NCBI RefSeq assembly: GCF_037126265.1
Contig: NZ_JAYLLN010000006.1
Location: 77,864-141,863 of the forward strand
DNA length: 64,000 nucleotides
DNA from: Sphingobacterium tenebrionis
GTDB lineage: Bacteria; Bacteroidota; Bacteroidia; Sphingobacteriales; Sphingobacteriaceae
Reading direction: 5' to 3'
In this document: positions 42,270 to 50,762 of the stretch, piece after piece
How positions within the stretch are numbered: the stretch's first letter is position 1
Layout: each line of letters starts with the position of its first letter
Made by a program: the position numbers and the translations under genes
Notes under the pieces: model-generated
What the model was told of the DNA's origin: nothing
The model's database searches: none
The model's input: the letters and a program-made list of their open reading frames with translations, nothing else

Positions 42270-42830
42270 ATGAGCATGAAAAATTTATTGAAAAGTGTAG
42301 TATTAGCATCAGGACTTATTTTTGCAGCAAACGCAGCAAGCGCACAGCAAAAAGTTGGTCATATCAATTCTAGAACAGTTATGGAATCTACTACAGATTT
42401 CAAGAATGCGCAGACACAAATCCAAAGCCTTGGTGCTACCAAAGACAAAGAACTACAAGATATGTTTACCTTGTATCAAGCTAAACAAAAAGATCTTAAT
42501 GATAAAGCGAGAAACAGAAGCGAAGCTAACAAGGAAACAGTTGATGTGGAATTGAACAAGATCGCTACGGAGATGCGCGAAATGGAAGGAAAGATCCAAG
42601 AAAGCCAACAACAAGCTGAAAAAGATATGGAAGCTAAACAGGCTGAATTGTTCGCTCCTATCCAAACAAAGATCATGACCGCTATCAACGCAGTAGCGAA
42701 AGAAAAAGGATATGCTTATATCCTGGATCTAGCATCTGGTTCAGTGGTTTATTCAGCAGGTGGTGATGACCTTACAGCTGATGTTCAAGCTAAATTAGGT
42801 GTAACTGCAGCTGCAGCTCCAAAGAAATAA
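42270..42830 (+). CDS. OmpH/Skp periplasmic chaperone, copy 2
   Basis: A 186-residue Skp paralogue, signal peptide ending ASAQ, coiled coil from about 45 to 135 rich in Lys/Glu/Gln, then VAKEKGYAYILDLASGSVVY, which is the conserved end strand. It shares only the fold pattern with copy 1, so the duplication is old. Tail TAAAAPKK is Ala/Lys rich. The gene is followed by a strong terminator that closes the operon. Confidence 0.9.
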   Translation: MSMKNLLKSVVLASGLIFAANAASAQQKVGHINSRTVMESTTDFKNAQTQIQSLGATKDKELQDMFTLYQAKQKDLNDKARNRSEANKETVDVELNKIATEMREMEGKIQESQQQAEKDMEAKQAELFAPIQTKIMTAINAVAKEKGYAYILDLASGSVVYSAGGDDLTADVQAKLGVTAAAAPKK

Positions 42831-42851
42831 TTAAAAATCTATAAAGATTAT

Positions 42852-42878
42852 AAAAGCCTCCCTAGGGAGGCTTTTTTT
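42852..42878 (+). terminator. Terminator of the bamA-skp operon
   Basis: A 24-base perfect palindrome (arm AAAAGCCTCCCT, 42852-42875) forms a stem with a CTAG loop and is followed by more T. Confidence 0.85.
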
Positions 42879-42986
42879 ATTTATCTTATCCCATTAAGAC
42901 AATTATTTTTAATCGGTCTAAATAATTTATTATGCCTGCATAGTATCTAAGGATTGATTATATTTGTTTTACCTAATTTGTAAACT

Positions 42987-44279
42987 ATGATCGGTCAATT
43001 GATTTTTGGCGTACTTCTGATCGCAGGCATCATCCTGTTCTATAAAAACGCCAGTAAAATATATCGCAATATTCGTTTAGGAAAATCCCTCGATCGCAGC
43101 GATCGTCCTTCGGAACGATTGAAGGTGATGTTGCTGGTGGCTTTCGGACAGAAGAAAATGTTCAAGAAGCCCATCCCAGCAATCCTTCACCTGTTTGTCT
43201 ATGTAGGGTTCTGTATCATCAACATTGAGATGTTGGAGATCGTGATCGATGGCCTTTTCGGTACCCATCGCGTACTTTCCTTTATGGGTGGTTTTTACGA
43301 TTTCCTGATCTTTTCCTTTGAGATCTTAGCCTTCCTGGTATTGATGGGCTGTGTGGTATTTGCCGTGCGCAGGAATATCCTTAAATTGAAGCGTTTGAAT
43401 CAATCTGAATTAGACAATTGGCCGAAAACAGATGCCAACCTGATCCTGACCGCGGAGATCCTTTTGATGGCTGCCTTCTTACTTATGAATGCCGCAGATT
43501 ATAAACTTCAGCAATTGGGTGCTGCCCATTATCATGCTGTCGGATCCTTTCCGATCTCCCAATATATTGCGTCTTGGCTTCCCGATCAGGTGAGTACATT
43601 GATTGGGATCGAACGCGGAGCATGGTGGTTCCACATCATCGGCGTTTTGGCCTTTTTGAATTACTTACCGATCTCAAAACATTTACATATTATACTGGCC
43701 TTCCCGAACACCTATTTCTCCAACCTGGAGCCTAAAGGCAAGTTTGAGAACATGCCTTCAGTTACGGCAGAGGTTCAAGTGATGTTGGATCCTTCCTTAC
43801 CCCCACCCACCGGAGAACCAACCCGTTTTGGGGTGAAGGATGTACAGGACCTTACCTGGAAGAATCTGTTGGATGCCTATACCTGTACCGAATGTGGGCG
43901 ATGTACCGCTGCTTGTCCGGCCAATATGACCGGGAAGTTACTATCCCCAAGAAAAATCATGATGGATACCCGCGATCGCTTAACGGATGTGGGCTTGAAC
44001 ATTGATAAAAACGGAGAGTTTGTAGATGATGGGAAATCGCTATTGGATACACACATCAGCAGAGAGGAGATATGGGCTTGTACAAGCTGTAATGCATGTG
44101 TGGAGCAATGCCCGGTCAACATCAACCCTTTAGAGATCATCATTGGTCTTCGTCAATATGCGGTGATGGAAGAATCGCAGGCACCAGCAAGTGTGAACAA
44201 CATGTTCTCCAACCTGGAAAACAACGGTGCACCTTGGAAATATGCACAGGCAGATCGTGCAAATTGGGCAAATCAATAA
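42987..44279 (+). CDS. Membrane (Fe-S)-binding protein, HdrD/GlpC-like
   Basis: A 430-residue protein with about five membrane helices in the first 240 residues, followed by a ferredoxin-like domain with two 4Fe-4S motifs, CTECGRCTAACP and CTSCNACVEQCP. This layout is that of heterodisulfide reductase D-like or NarI-like membrane electron carriers. With the next gene's CCG-domain protein it may form a quinone-linked oxidoreductase. The electron donor is unknown. A perfect -7 box TATATTTG lies at 42959-42966. The partner gene starts 13 bases after its stop. Confidence 0.82.
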   Translation: MIGQLIFGVLLIAGIILFYKNASKIYRNIRLGKSLDRSDRPSERLKVMLLVAFGQKKMFKKPIPAILHLFVYVGFCIINIEMLEIVIDGLFGTHRVLSFMGGFYDFLIFSFEILAFLVLMGCVVFAVRRNILKLKRLNQSELDNWPKTDANLILTAEILLMAAFLLMNAADYKLQQLGAAHYHAVGSFPISQYIASWLPDQVSTLIGIERGAWWFHIIGVLAFLNYLPISKHLHIILAFPNTYFSNLEPKGKFENMPSVTAEVQVMLDPSLPPPTGEPTRFGVKDVQDLTWKNLLDAYTCTECGRCTAACPANMTGKLLSPRKIMMDTRDRLTDVGLNIDKNGEFVDDGKSLLDTHISREEIWACTSCNACVEQCPVNINPLEIIIGLRQYAVMEESQAPASVNNMFSNLENNGAPWKYAQADRANWANQ

Positions 44280-44291
44280 AAAAGAAAAAAC

Positions 44292-45086
44292 ATGGAAAAC
44301 GAACTTCATATACCAACAGTAGCCGAGTTATTAGCAAAAGGAGAAAGCCCAGACCTATTGTTTTGGGTGGGATGTGCCGGTAGTTTTGATGAACGTGCGC
44401 AGCGCATCACCAAAGACATCTGCAAGATCCTTCAACATGTAGGGATCAAATATGCCATCCTAGGCACGGAAGAAAGCTGTACGGGAGATCCGGCAAAACG
44501 GGCAGGAAATGAATTCCTGTTCCAGATGCAGGCGATGATGAATATCCAGGTATTGGATGGTTATGAAATCAAAAAGATCGTGACCGCCTGCCCACATTGT
44601 TTCAATACCATAAAAAATGAATACCCGAGCTTAGGCGGCCACTATGAAGTGATCCACCACACCCAATTGATCCAATCGTTGATCGATGAAGGGAAATTGA
44701 AACCTGCCGATGGAAATGAATTCAAGGGCAAGCGAATCACTTACCATGACCCTTGTTATCTAGGCAGGGCAAATGATGTCTATGAGGCACCAAGGAAAGC
44801 CTTGGAGGTTTTGGATGCCGACCTGGTGGAACTTAAACGCTGTAAATCCAATGGTTTATGCTGTGGAGCTGGTGGTGCTCAGATGTTCAAAGAACCTGAA
44901 AAGGGCAATAAGGATGTGAATGTAGAGCGTATTGAGGATGTGATCGAAAGCAAGGCCTCCATTGTTGCCGCAGCTTGTCCTTTCTGTATGACGATGTTGA
45001 GGGATGGGGTGAAAGTAAAAGACAAGGAACAGGAAATCCAGGTACTGGATATCGCAGAGATTACCGTAAAGGCAAATAAAATTTAA
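44292..45086 (+). CDS. CCG-domain (Fe-S) protein, HdrB/LldE-like
   Basis: A 264-residue protein built of two cysteine-rich CCG domains. The first has VGCAGSFDE, ESCTGDPAKR and CPHCFNTIKNE (its central motif reads SCTG instead of CCG, as is common in this group); the second has DPCYLGRAND, LCCGAGGAQMF and CPFCMTM. Such proteins hold a noncubane 4Fe-4S cluster and transfer electrons in heterodisulfide reductase and lactate or glycerol-3-phosphate oxidising systems. Paired with the membrane ferredoxin upstream. Confidence 0.85.
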   Translation: MENELHIPTVAELLAKGESPDLLFWVGCAGSFDERAQRITKDICKILQHVGIKYAILGTEESCTGDPAKRAGNEFLFQMQAMMNIQVLDGYEIKKIVTACPHCFNTIKNEYPSLGGHYEVIHHTQLIQSLIDEGKLKPADGNEFKGKRITYHDPCYLGRANDVYEAPRKALEVLDADLVELKRCKSNGLCCGAGGAQMFKEPEKGNKDVNVERIEDVIESKASIVAAACPFCMTMLRDGVKVKDKEQEIQVLDIAEITVKANKI

Positions 45087-45112
45087 ACAAGAATAAGAGG
45101 AATTTTAAGGGG

Positions 45113-45196
45113 TGCCCAGGAGCAGATTCGAACTGCCACGCCCATTCAGGCGCCACCCCCTCAAGATGGTGCGTCTACCAATTTCGCCACCTGGGC
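45113..45196 (-). tRNA. tRNA-Leu (GAG)
   Basis: Read on the minus strand: acceptor stem GCCCAGG/CCTGGGC, a D-arm GGCGAAATTGGTAGACGC, anticodon stem CCATC/GGTGG with loop TTGAGGG (anticodon GAG), a long variable arm (CGCCTGAATGGGCG) and T-loop GTTCGAATC. The long variable arm is right for leucine. CCA is not encoded. Confidence 0.95.
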
Positions 45197-45207
45197 ATTT
45201 CACATCG

Positions 45208-45237
45208 CAAAAATAATCTTTATTTTGATATTTGCAA
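45208..45237 (-). promoter_or_regulatory. Promoter of tRNA-Leu
   Basis: Minus-strand TTG (45237-45235) and a perfect -7 box TATTTTTG (45215-45208) separated by 19 bases; the mature 5' end lies 12 bases downstream. The -33 element abuts the stop end of the ppx/gppA gene. Confidence 0.65.
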
Positions 45238-45247
45238 CGAATTTTGA

Positions 45248-46129
45248 TTAAGCCTTCTTCAGATTTTTATTGATCAGGGTCTGGATGATTCCATCCGCCA
45301 ATCCGATCCTAGGCGCCATAATATTCTTCAGATGCCCCACCTTCATGATCGTTAAAAAGATCTCCGAAGCCGGGATAATCACGTCTGCCCTATCCTGTTT
45401 CAATTCAAGTACATTGATCCTATCTTTCAAAGAATACGAACTCAGATAAACATACATGGCTTTCAATTTGGCGTAGGAAATAGGCTTATCCGCCTTTTCA
45501 TTCGCCATCCTCGAAAGTTTATTGATATTACCTCCAGAACCAATCCCGTAGATGTTCTTATAACTCTTGGTGATATTCTTCACCCATAACTTCATGTCGT
45601 CCCAGGTTTCCGGTTCATCCTGGTTATCCAGGATACGTATAGTACCTAAATTGAAGGAACGGGATGCCACTAGATCACCATTGGCAAAAAGCGAAATCTC
45701 GGTACTACCACCACCCACATCGATATAAAGATAAACCTTGTTCTTATCCATGTTGGTTTGGTTGTGCACATTGTATATGATTTGGGCTTCCACTGAACCA
45801 TCGATGATCTCAATATCGATACCCACCTTTTTACAGGCCTCAACAACGTCCTTGCCATTATCCGCATCGCGCATCGCAGAAGTCGCACAGGCCATATAAT
45901 CACTGACCTTGTACACATCCATCAGATTACGGAATGCCGACATGGTTTTCACCATGTTCTCAAATTTTCCTTCAGAAATGTGTTTATTGATGAATGCATC
46001 ATCACCCAATCGTAATGGCACTCGTAGAAGTGTGTTCTTGTTAAATATGATTTCGTTTTCTCTTTCAATTATATCGGCAATCAGCAAACGAACAGCGTTT
46101 GAACCGATATCAATAGCGGCGTATCTCAC
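45248..46129 (-). CDS. Ppx/GppA phosphatase family protein
   Basis: Exopolyphosphatase / guanosine pentaphosphate phosphatase family of the actin-like fold. The 293 residues are one ASKHA domain, without the C-terminal HD part of the long E. coli enzymes. The motifs AAIDIGSNAVRLLIADI, ACATSAMRDADNG, YIDVGGGSTEISLF and IGSGGNINKLSRM are in order. The start is GTG at 46129. Members of this size degrade polyphosphate or (p)ppGpp; which is not clear here. The Gfo/Idh gene is 75 bases upstream on the same strand. Confidence 0.9.
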   Translation of the reverse strand: MRYAAIDIGSNAVRLLIADIIERENEIIFNKNTLLRVPLRLGDDAFINKHISEGKFENMVKTMSAFRNLMDVYKVSDYMACATSAMRDADNGKDVVEACKKVGIDIEIIDGSVEAQIIYNVHNQTNMDKNKVYLYIDVGGGSTEISLFANGDLVASRSFNLGTIRILDNQDEPETWDDMKLWVKNITKSYKNIYGIGSGGNINKLSRMANEKADKPISYAKLKAMYVYLSSYSLKDRINVLELKQDRADVIIPASEIFLTIMKVGHLKNIMAPRIGLADGIIQTLINKNLKKA

Positions 46130-46204
46130 AGTGTGTATTTGAAAAGTTTAACAATATTAAAAATCTTAGATTAAATTAATATTAATATAATATTAAATAG
46201 CCGA

Positions 46205-47227
46205 TTATTTCGTCGGTTCTAAGATTTCTAATTGCCAGATAATCTGTTCTTTGCTCACAAAATAGGGAGCATCCTCGCGTATGGTGGCATAAACCGCATC
46301 AAAAACAGCCATATAATCACCTTTTACAGGCGCTATAAGCTGTCTTTCCATCACATCATCCCGAAGGGCAATACTCAGTACACCTTCATTACCTAAGGGC
46401 TCTAATCCGAAGCTTGCATGGTCAGGCATCAACCCTTCCAGGAGTTGGGCCTCCTGCACATCCGTTCTATATTTCACATAGCTCCCTTTTGTGCCATGTA
46501 GCACGAAGGCGGCTTGGGGGTCGGCGACCAATAGGCTGGTCGTGATGAAAACATTTACGCCAGAGCCATAGTTCAGCATCAGATGGGCATAATCGTCCAC
46601 CACACTATTTGCCCTATAGGTTCCCTTTAATTTGCTCATGGATTTTGGCTTACCGAACAGCGATATGGCCTGATCCAACAGATGCGATCCCAGATCGTAA
46701 AGAATCCCCGAGGCAGCTCTTTTGGTTTCTTTGAACAACTTCACGCCGATCTGCGATTTATAGCGATCGAAACGGAGATGCAGCTCGATAGGCTTTCCTA
46801 CCAGACCGGATTCCACGATGTTCTTGAGCGTAAGGAAATCGCTATCAAATCGTCTATTATGAAATGGAAGGATGTGTTTTCCCTGTTCTTCCGCCAATTT
46901 ATATAATTTGGCTGCTTCTTGGGAGGTTGGTGCGAATGGTTTCTCGATCAATACGTGCTTACCGGCCAGGAGTGCCTGCTCCGCATAGGATACATGCGTA
47001 TCATTTGGCGTATTGATGATGACCAATTCGATCTCCGGATTATCCAATAATTCCTGAACGGAATCATAACTGATGACATCGGGATATTTCTCTTGGGCTG
47101 ATTTAAGGCTGCGTTCTACGATTGCCCTAAATTCAAAGTTGGGATTGACAGCTATAAATGGCGCATGGAATACCCTTCCGGACATTCCATACGACAATAT
47201 ACCTGTAACGATCTGTTTTTTAACCAT
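46205..47227 (-). CDS. Gfo/Idh/MocA family oxidoreductase
   Basis: A 340-residue NAD(P)-dependent sugar or polyol oxidoreductase. The N-terminal Rossmann loop is unusual, GILSYGMSGRVFHAPFI, with Ser-Tyr at the usual Gly-x-Gly site but with the conserved RVFHAPFI of a common subgroup. LVIINTPNDTH and GKHVLIEKPFAPTSQEA are the typical cofactor and active-site blocks, the latter holding the catalytic Lys of EKP. Substrate unknown. It starts 15 bases after the stop of the DUF4142-like lipoprotein gene, so the two are probably cotranscribed. Confidence 0.88.
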   Translation of the reverse strand: MVKKQIVTGILSYGMSGRVFHAPFIAVNPNFEFRAIVERSLKSAQEKYPDVISYDSVQELLDNPEIELVIINTPNDTHVSYAEQALLAGKHVLIEKPFAPTSQEAAKLYKLAEEQGKHILPFHNRRFDSDFLTLKNIVESGLVGKPIELHLRFDRYKSQIGVKLFKETKRAASGILYDLGSHLLDQAISLFGKPKSMSKLKGTYRANSVVDDYAHLMLNYGSGVNVFITTSLLVADPQAAFVLHGTKGSYVKYRTDVQEAQLLEGLMPDHASFGLEPLGNEGVLSIALRDDVMERQLIAPVKGDYMAVFDAVYATIREDAPYFVSKEQIIWQLEILEPTK

Positions 47228-47242
47228 TAAACTGTTTTTTGC

Positions 47243-47872
47243 TTAGTGATGCGCGTGGGCATCTTCTTTACCACCTACAGCAGTAAACAACTGAGCAACA
47301 GCTTCTGTTTTTGATTGAGCGAAATCTCTTAATTCTTTGTTGGTATTGCGAGACAATCTTCTCAATTGTTCCTTCACCAAGCCTACTTGATGTTGAACAT
47401 GGTGTAAATACGCTTCATCCGTATAAGCAGCATGGCTAGGAGCCGTATGCATTACTGGTGCTGGGGCTGTTGCTGCGACTGCGGTAGAATCAGCGGTAGA
47501 ATCTGTAGCAGTGGTTACGCTATGTGCTGCATGATCAGCTTCTGTGGCATATTTCTCTTGTCCTAAAATAGGGAAATCTACATGGAATTTTGTTGCCAAA
47601 GAGTCCATTTGAGGAAGCATCTCTGTAAAGAATTGGGATACTTTGCTCGCTGCATCTTTCGCTTGTGCATTTCCAACCGTACCAACATGTTTCGCATAGT
47701 CTACCTCATACGGCGCAATCGCTCCAACGGATCTGAAAAATGCATATGCATCCCCATCTACCAATGTCGTATGCGTGTATTTAAGTTGATTTTCGCTTGC
47801 AGTATCAAATACGCAAGAAGATAAAGTTGTACTTGCTAAAACTGCCGCAACAAATAATGTATTTAATTTCAT
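47243..47872 (-). CDS. DUF4142-like lipoprotein
   Basis: From ATG 47872 the protein has 209 residues with a lipoprotein signal (ASTTLSSCVF). DUF4142-like helical blocks are KVSQFFTEMLPQMDSLATKF and the C-terminal LHHVQHQVGLVKEQLRRLS. The middle (about 115-150) is Ala/Thr/Ser-rich, and the end reads EDAHAHH, a possible metal-binding tail. I moved the start inward so the signal is of normal length. The family belongs to the ferritin-like fold in structural predictions; function unknown. Confidence 0.68.
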   Translation of the reverse strand: MKLNTLFVAAVLASTTLSSCVFDTASENQLKYTHTTLVDGDAYAFFRSVGAIAPYEVDYAKHVGTVGNAQAKDAASKVSQFFTEMLPQMDSLATKFHVDFPILGQEKYATEADHAAHSVTTATDSTADSTAVAATAPAPVMHTAPSHAAYTDEAYLHHVQHQVGLVKEQLRRLSRNTNKELRDFAQSKTEAVAQLFTAVGGKEDAHAHH

Positions 47873-47950
47873 CGCTTTATATTTTTTAAAACACACAAAA
47901 ATATAAAAATATCCCTATTAATGCCTATTTCTGTTTAATTCATATTCAAT

Positions 47951-50527
47951 CTACGCTAAATTTCTTCCTGCATTCACCACACCATAAATGGTTCTGCCGA
48001 TTAATTTGCGGTAGATTTCTGCCCTTTCTTCCTTAACCTGCTGCTTATCAAGCAATCGGATAGCGTAATGCTGGATAATCAATAAAGGAAGGATAATCTT
48101 CTCCCTTTCCAAAATAGAAGCCCGCTCTACCGGATAATTCTCCATAAGCTCTTTCATTCCTGTTAATTTTAGCAGATAGGTTTTGGTCAGATCGAATTCT
48201 TCTTTCAGCATCGTCCAAAATCCACCAAACTGAGGGTCATCCTTCATGTAAGCGGTGATGTGGAAATTCGATTTGGTCATCGACATCATGCAATTATCGA
48301 TCACGGTATTGAACATACCGGAAGTTTCATACAGGTTCTTGACATAGGACCAGAGGTTATTGTCCTCTGCCCATTGCAGAGCCGTCCCTACCCCGAAAAA
48401 TCCAGGAATATTTTGTTTCAGTTGACTCCAGGAAGTCACGAAGCTGATCGCCCTAAGATCTTCCAACCGCAATTCCCGATCGGAATTCCGCTTTACCGGC
48501 CTACTGGAAATATTGATCGAAGACAAAGCCTTCAATGGACTCAAGGTTTCCAGGTATTGTAGGAACTGTGGATGATGGCGCAAGGTCAAGAACTTCTGAT
48601 GACTTTCTGCGGCCATCTGATCGATCACATCCTTTTGTTTTGGTGTCAGGGTATCCCCCACCTTTTGTTGCAGATCTGAAACCAGACCAGCCTGTATCAA
48701 TTGTTCGATATTGTATCTTGCCGAATCCAAAGAACCATATTGGCTACTGATGGTCTGCCCCTGAATGGTTACCTGAATATGGTTATTCTCGATCTCTTTG
48801 CCCATCGAAGCATAGAAGCGTTGGGTTTTACCACCGCCACGTGCCGGTGGTCCACCGCGACCATCAAAGAACACCAAATCCACATCGTATTCACGAGAAA
48901 TGGCGGTCAATTCGATCTTGGCTTTATAGATAGACCAGTTGGCCATCAAATAGCCCCCATCCTTCGTACTGTCCGAAAACCCCAACATGATGGTCTGCTT
49001 ATTCCCTCTTTTCTTCAGATGGGCAGCATAAGCTGGATTTGAGTAAAGCCTACGCATCACATCCGCGGCATGTTTCAAATCATCAACCGTTTCGAACAAA
49101 GGCACAAAATCCATGGTCAGATCCCCTTTCTTCCATCCCTGCCATAAAAACAGCTGCATCAATCCTAAGATATCCGAGGCTTGCTGGCAATTACTGATGA
49201 TAAACCGCTGAACTGCACGCTCACTACCCGATTTTTGGATATCCTTGATCAAGCGGATAACACGCAGGGTATCCTGAACCAAGGGATCTTCTGCTGTTTC
49301 CAGATCCAGGTCCGCTTCAGAAAGCGTAATCTGTTTTTCTTTTTCCTCCTCCGAATCGACAACCTCAGATAAAGGGATTCCGGTTTCGGATGGATAGGTC
49401 TCCAACAACCAATTAAAGGTATTTCTCAGAATACTGCTATCCTGACGGATATCCAAGGTGGTGAAATAACAGCCAAAGGTCTGTACCTTACGTTTTAAAT
49501 CTTCCACGATTTCAACAAAAAGTCCATCGTGGTCTTCGCGAAGAACACGGATGATATTTTCGAGGTTATCCAATATTTTATCGGTTTCATCCACCGGTTT
49601 ATCAACGGGGTTGAAACTGTTCTCATAGAATAATTCCTGTAGGTTTTCCATGTAGGATTCTACTCCACGGAAGGTGATGCGTCTTTTTACGACCCTAAAA
49701 TCCCGGTAATAACACCTGAAAAGAATGGTCCTCAACAGGTTAGCCACCTTTTTGGTACTCTCCCAAGTCACATTCGGATTTCCGTCACGATCGCCTCCTG
49801 GCCAGAAGCCTAGCTCGATCAAGTGATCTAATTCCTTCGTAGAAAGTTCAAGTTCATCATCAATTCTTGCCTGAATATCAGAAGCAACCTTATAGAATAC
49901 ATTTTCCAGGTACCAAGCTAAACTGATGGCTTCATCCACAGGGGTAGGCTTTTGTTTATTGATGAATGGAGTCTTTCCCAACTGCTGTAACAACAGGTGT
50001 ATTTTAGGAATATCATTCTTTTTTAGAACCTCGATCAAGTCATTGATGATGGATAGCACCGGTCCAGGATAAAATTGGGTCGGATGCGCCGTCAAAACCA
50101 ACCGTACCGACATTTCCTTCAACCGCTCCACAATCTGTTTACGCGTTTGCGGATTGGATTGGGCAGCACCAAAAATAGTATCCAATCCTCCCGTTTCATC
50201 GCTTTTCCCTACGGCCTTAAATGCCGAATCCTCCACCGCATCAAATAAAACCACCTGTCTTTCGATATACTGGACAATGCGGAACAATAGATCCAATCGA
50301 TCATCTTCCCGCACATACTGCTCATACTGCCCGAAGAAACTATCGATGATGGTCTCGGGTGTCTGATGTTGTTCTACACCCTGCTCACAATGGGTATTGA
50401 AAAAAGGTAATATGGTTCCCGTATGTCGAACACGTTGGAATGGAAGCGTAAGAAACAGACTCTTGAATAAATCGAACCGCGTTAGGACTTCATTCTGAAA
50501 AGCTGCTTTTTTCTGACTTAATCTCAT
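47951..50527 (-). CDS. ppc: Phosphoenolpyruvate carboxylase
   Basis: Fixes bicarbonate onto phosphoenolpyruvate to give oxaloacetate and so refills the citric acid cycle. The 858-residue protein shows LTAHPTQ with the catalytic His (about residue 148), FWPGGDRDGNPNV, GFSDSTKDGGYLMANW, FFDGRGGPPARGGG with the catalytic Arg, and the C-terminal NAG. The middle of the loop reads GPPARGGGKTQ where many enzymes have GSIGRGGGP, a form I associate with Bacteroidota. Stands alone, upstream of the DUF4142-like gene by 78 bases. Confidence 0.94.
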   Translation of the reverse strand: MRLSQKKAAFQNEVLTRFDLFKSLFLTLPFQRVRHTGTILPFFNTHCEQGVEQHQTPETIIDSFFGQYEQYVREDDRLDLLFRIVQYIERQVVLFDAVEDSAFKAVGKSDETGGLDTIFGAAQSNPQTRKQIVERLKEMSVRLVLTAHPTQFYPGPVLSIINDLIEVLKKNDIPKIHLLLQQLGKTPFINKQKPTPVDEAISLAWYLENVFYKVASDIQARIDDELELSTKELDHLIELGFWPGGDRDGNPNVTWESTKKVANLLRTILFRCYYRDFRVVKRRITFRGVESYMENLQELFYENSFNPVDKPVDETDKILDNLENIIRVLREDHDGLFVEIVEDLKRKVQTFGCYFTTLDIRQDSSILRNTFNWLLETYPSETGIPLSEVVDSEEEKEKQITLSEADLDLETAEDPLVQDTLRVIRLIKDIQKSGSERAVQRFIISNCQQASDILGLMQLFLWQGWKKGDLTMDFVPLFETVDDLKHAADVMRRLYSNPAYAAHLKKRGNKQTIMLGFSDSTKDGGYLMANWSIYKAKIELTAISREYDVDLVFFDGRGGPPARGGGKTQRFYASMGKEIENNHIQVTIQGQTISSQYGSLDSARYNIEQLIQAGLVSDLQQKVGDTLTPKQKDVIDQMAAESHQKFLTLRHHPQFLQYLETLSPLKALSSINISSRPVKRNSDRELRLEDLRAISFVTSWSQLKQNIPGFFGVGTALQWAEDNNLWSYVKNLYETSGMFNTVIDNCMMSMTKSNFHITAYMKDDPQFGGFWTMLKEEFDLTKTYLLKLTGMKELMENYPVERASILEREKIILPLLIIQHYAIRLLDKQQVKEERAEIYRKLIGRTIYGVVNAGRNLA

Positions 50528-50762
50528 AGTTTAAAATAAGTATCTTGTTTATTCCCAAACGATAGGATAATAATTAAAACAAATATATGATTTTTATATA
50601 TTTTTAAGGTACTAATTGTATTTTTTACACTAACTAAATAATTTTATTATGATTTTATCAATAAAATTGGTTTTAATGCTTTAAAATGCCCATTTTTAAG
50701 AAAAATAACCTTTAATCCTTTACCTTAGTAAACAAGCCTTGCGTATCTTTGTGTGACAAGCC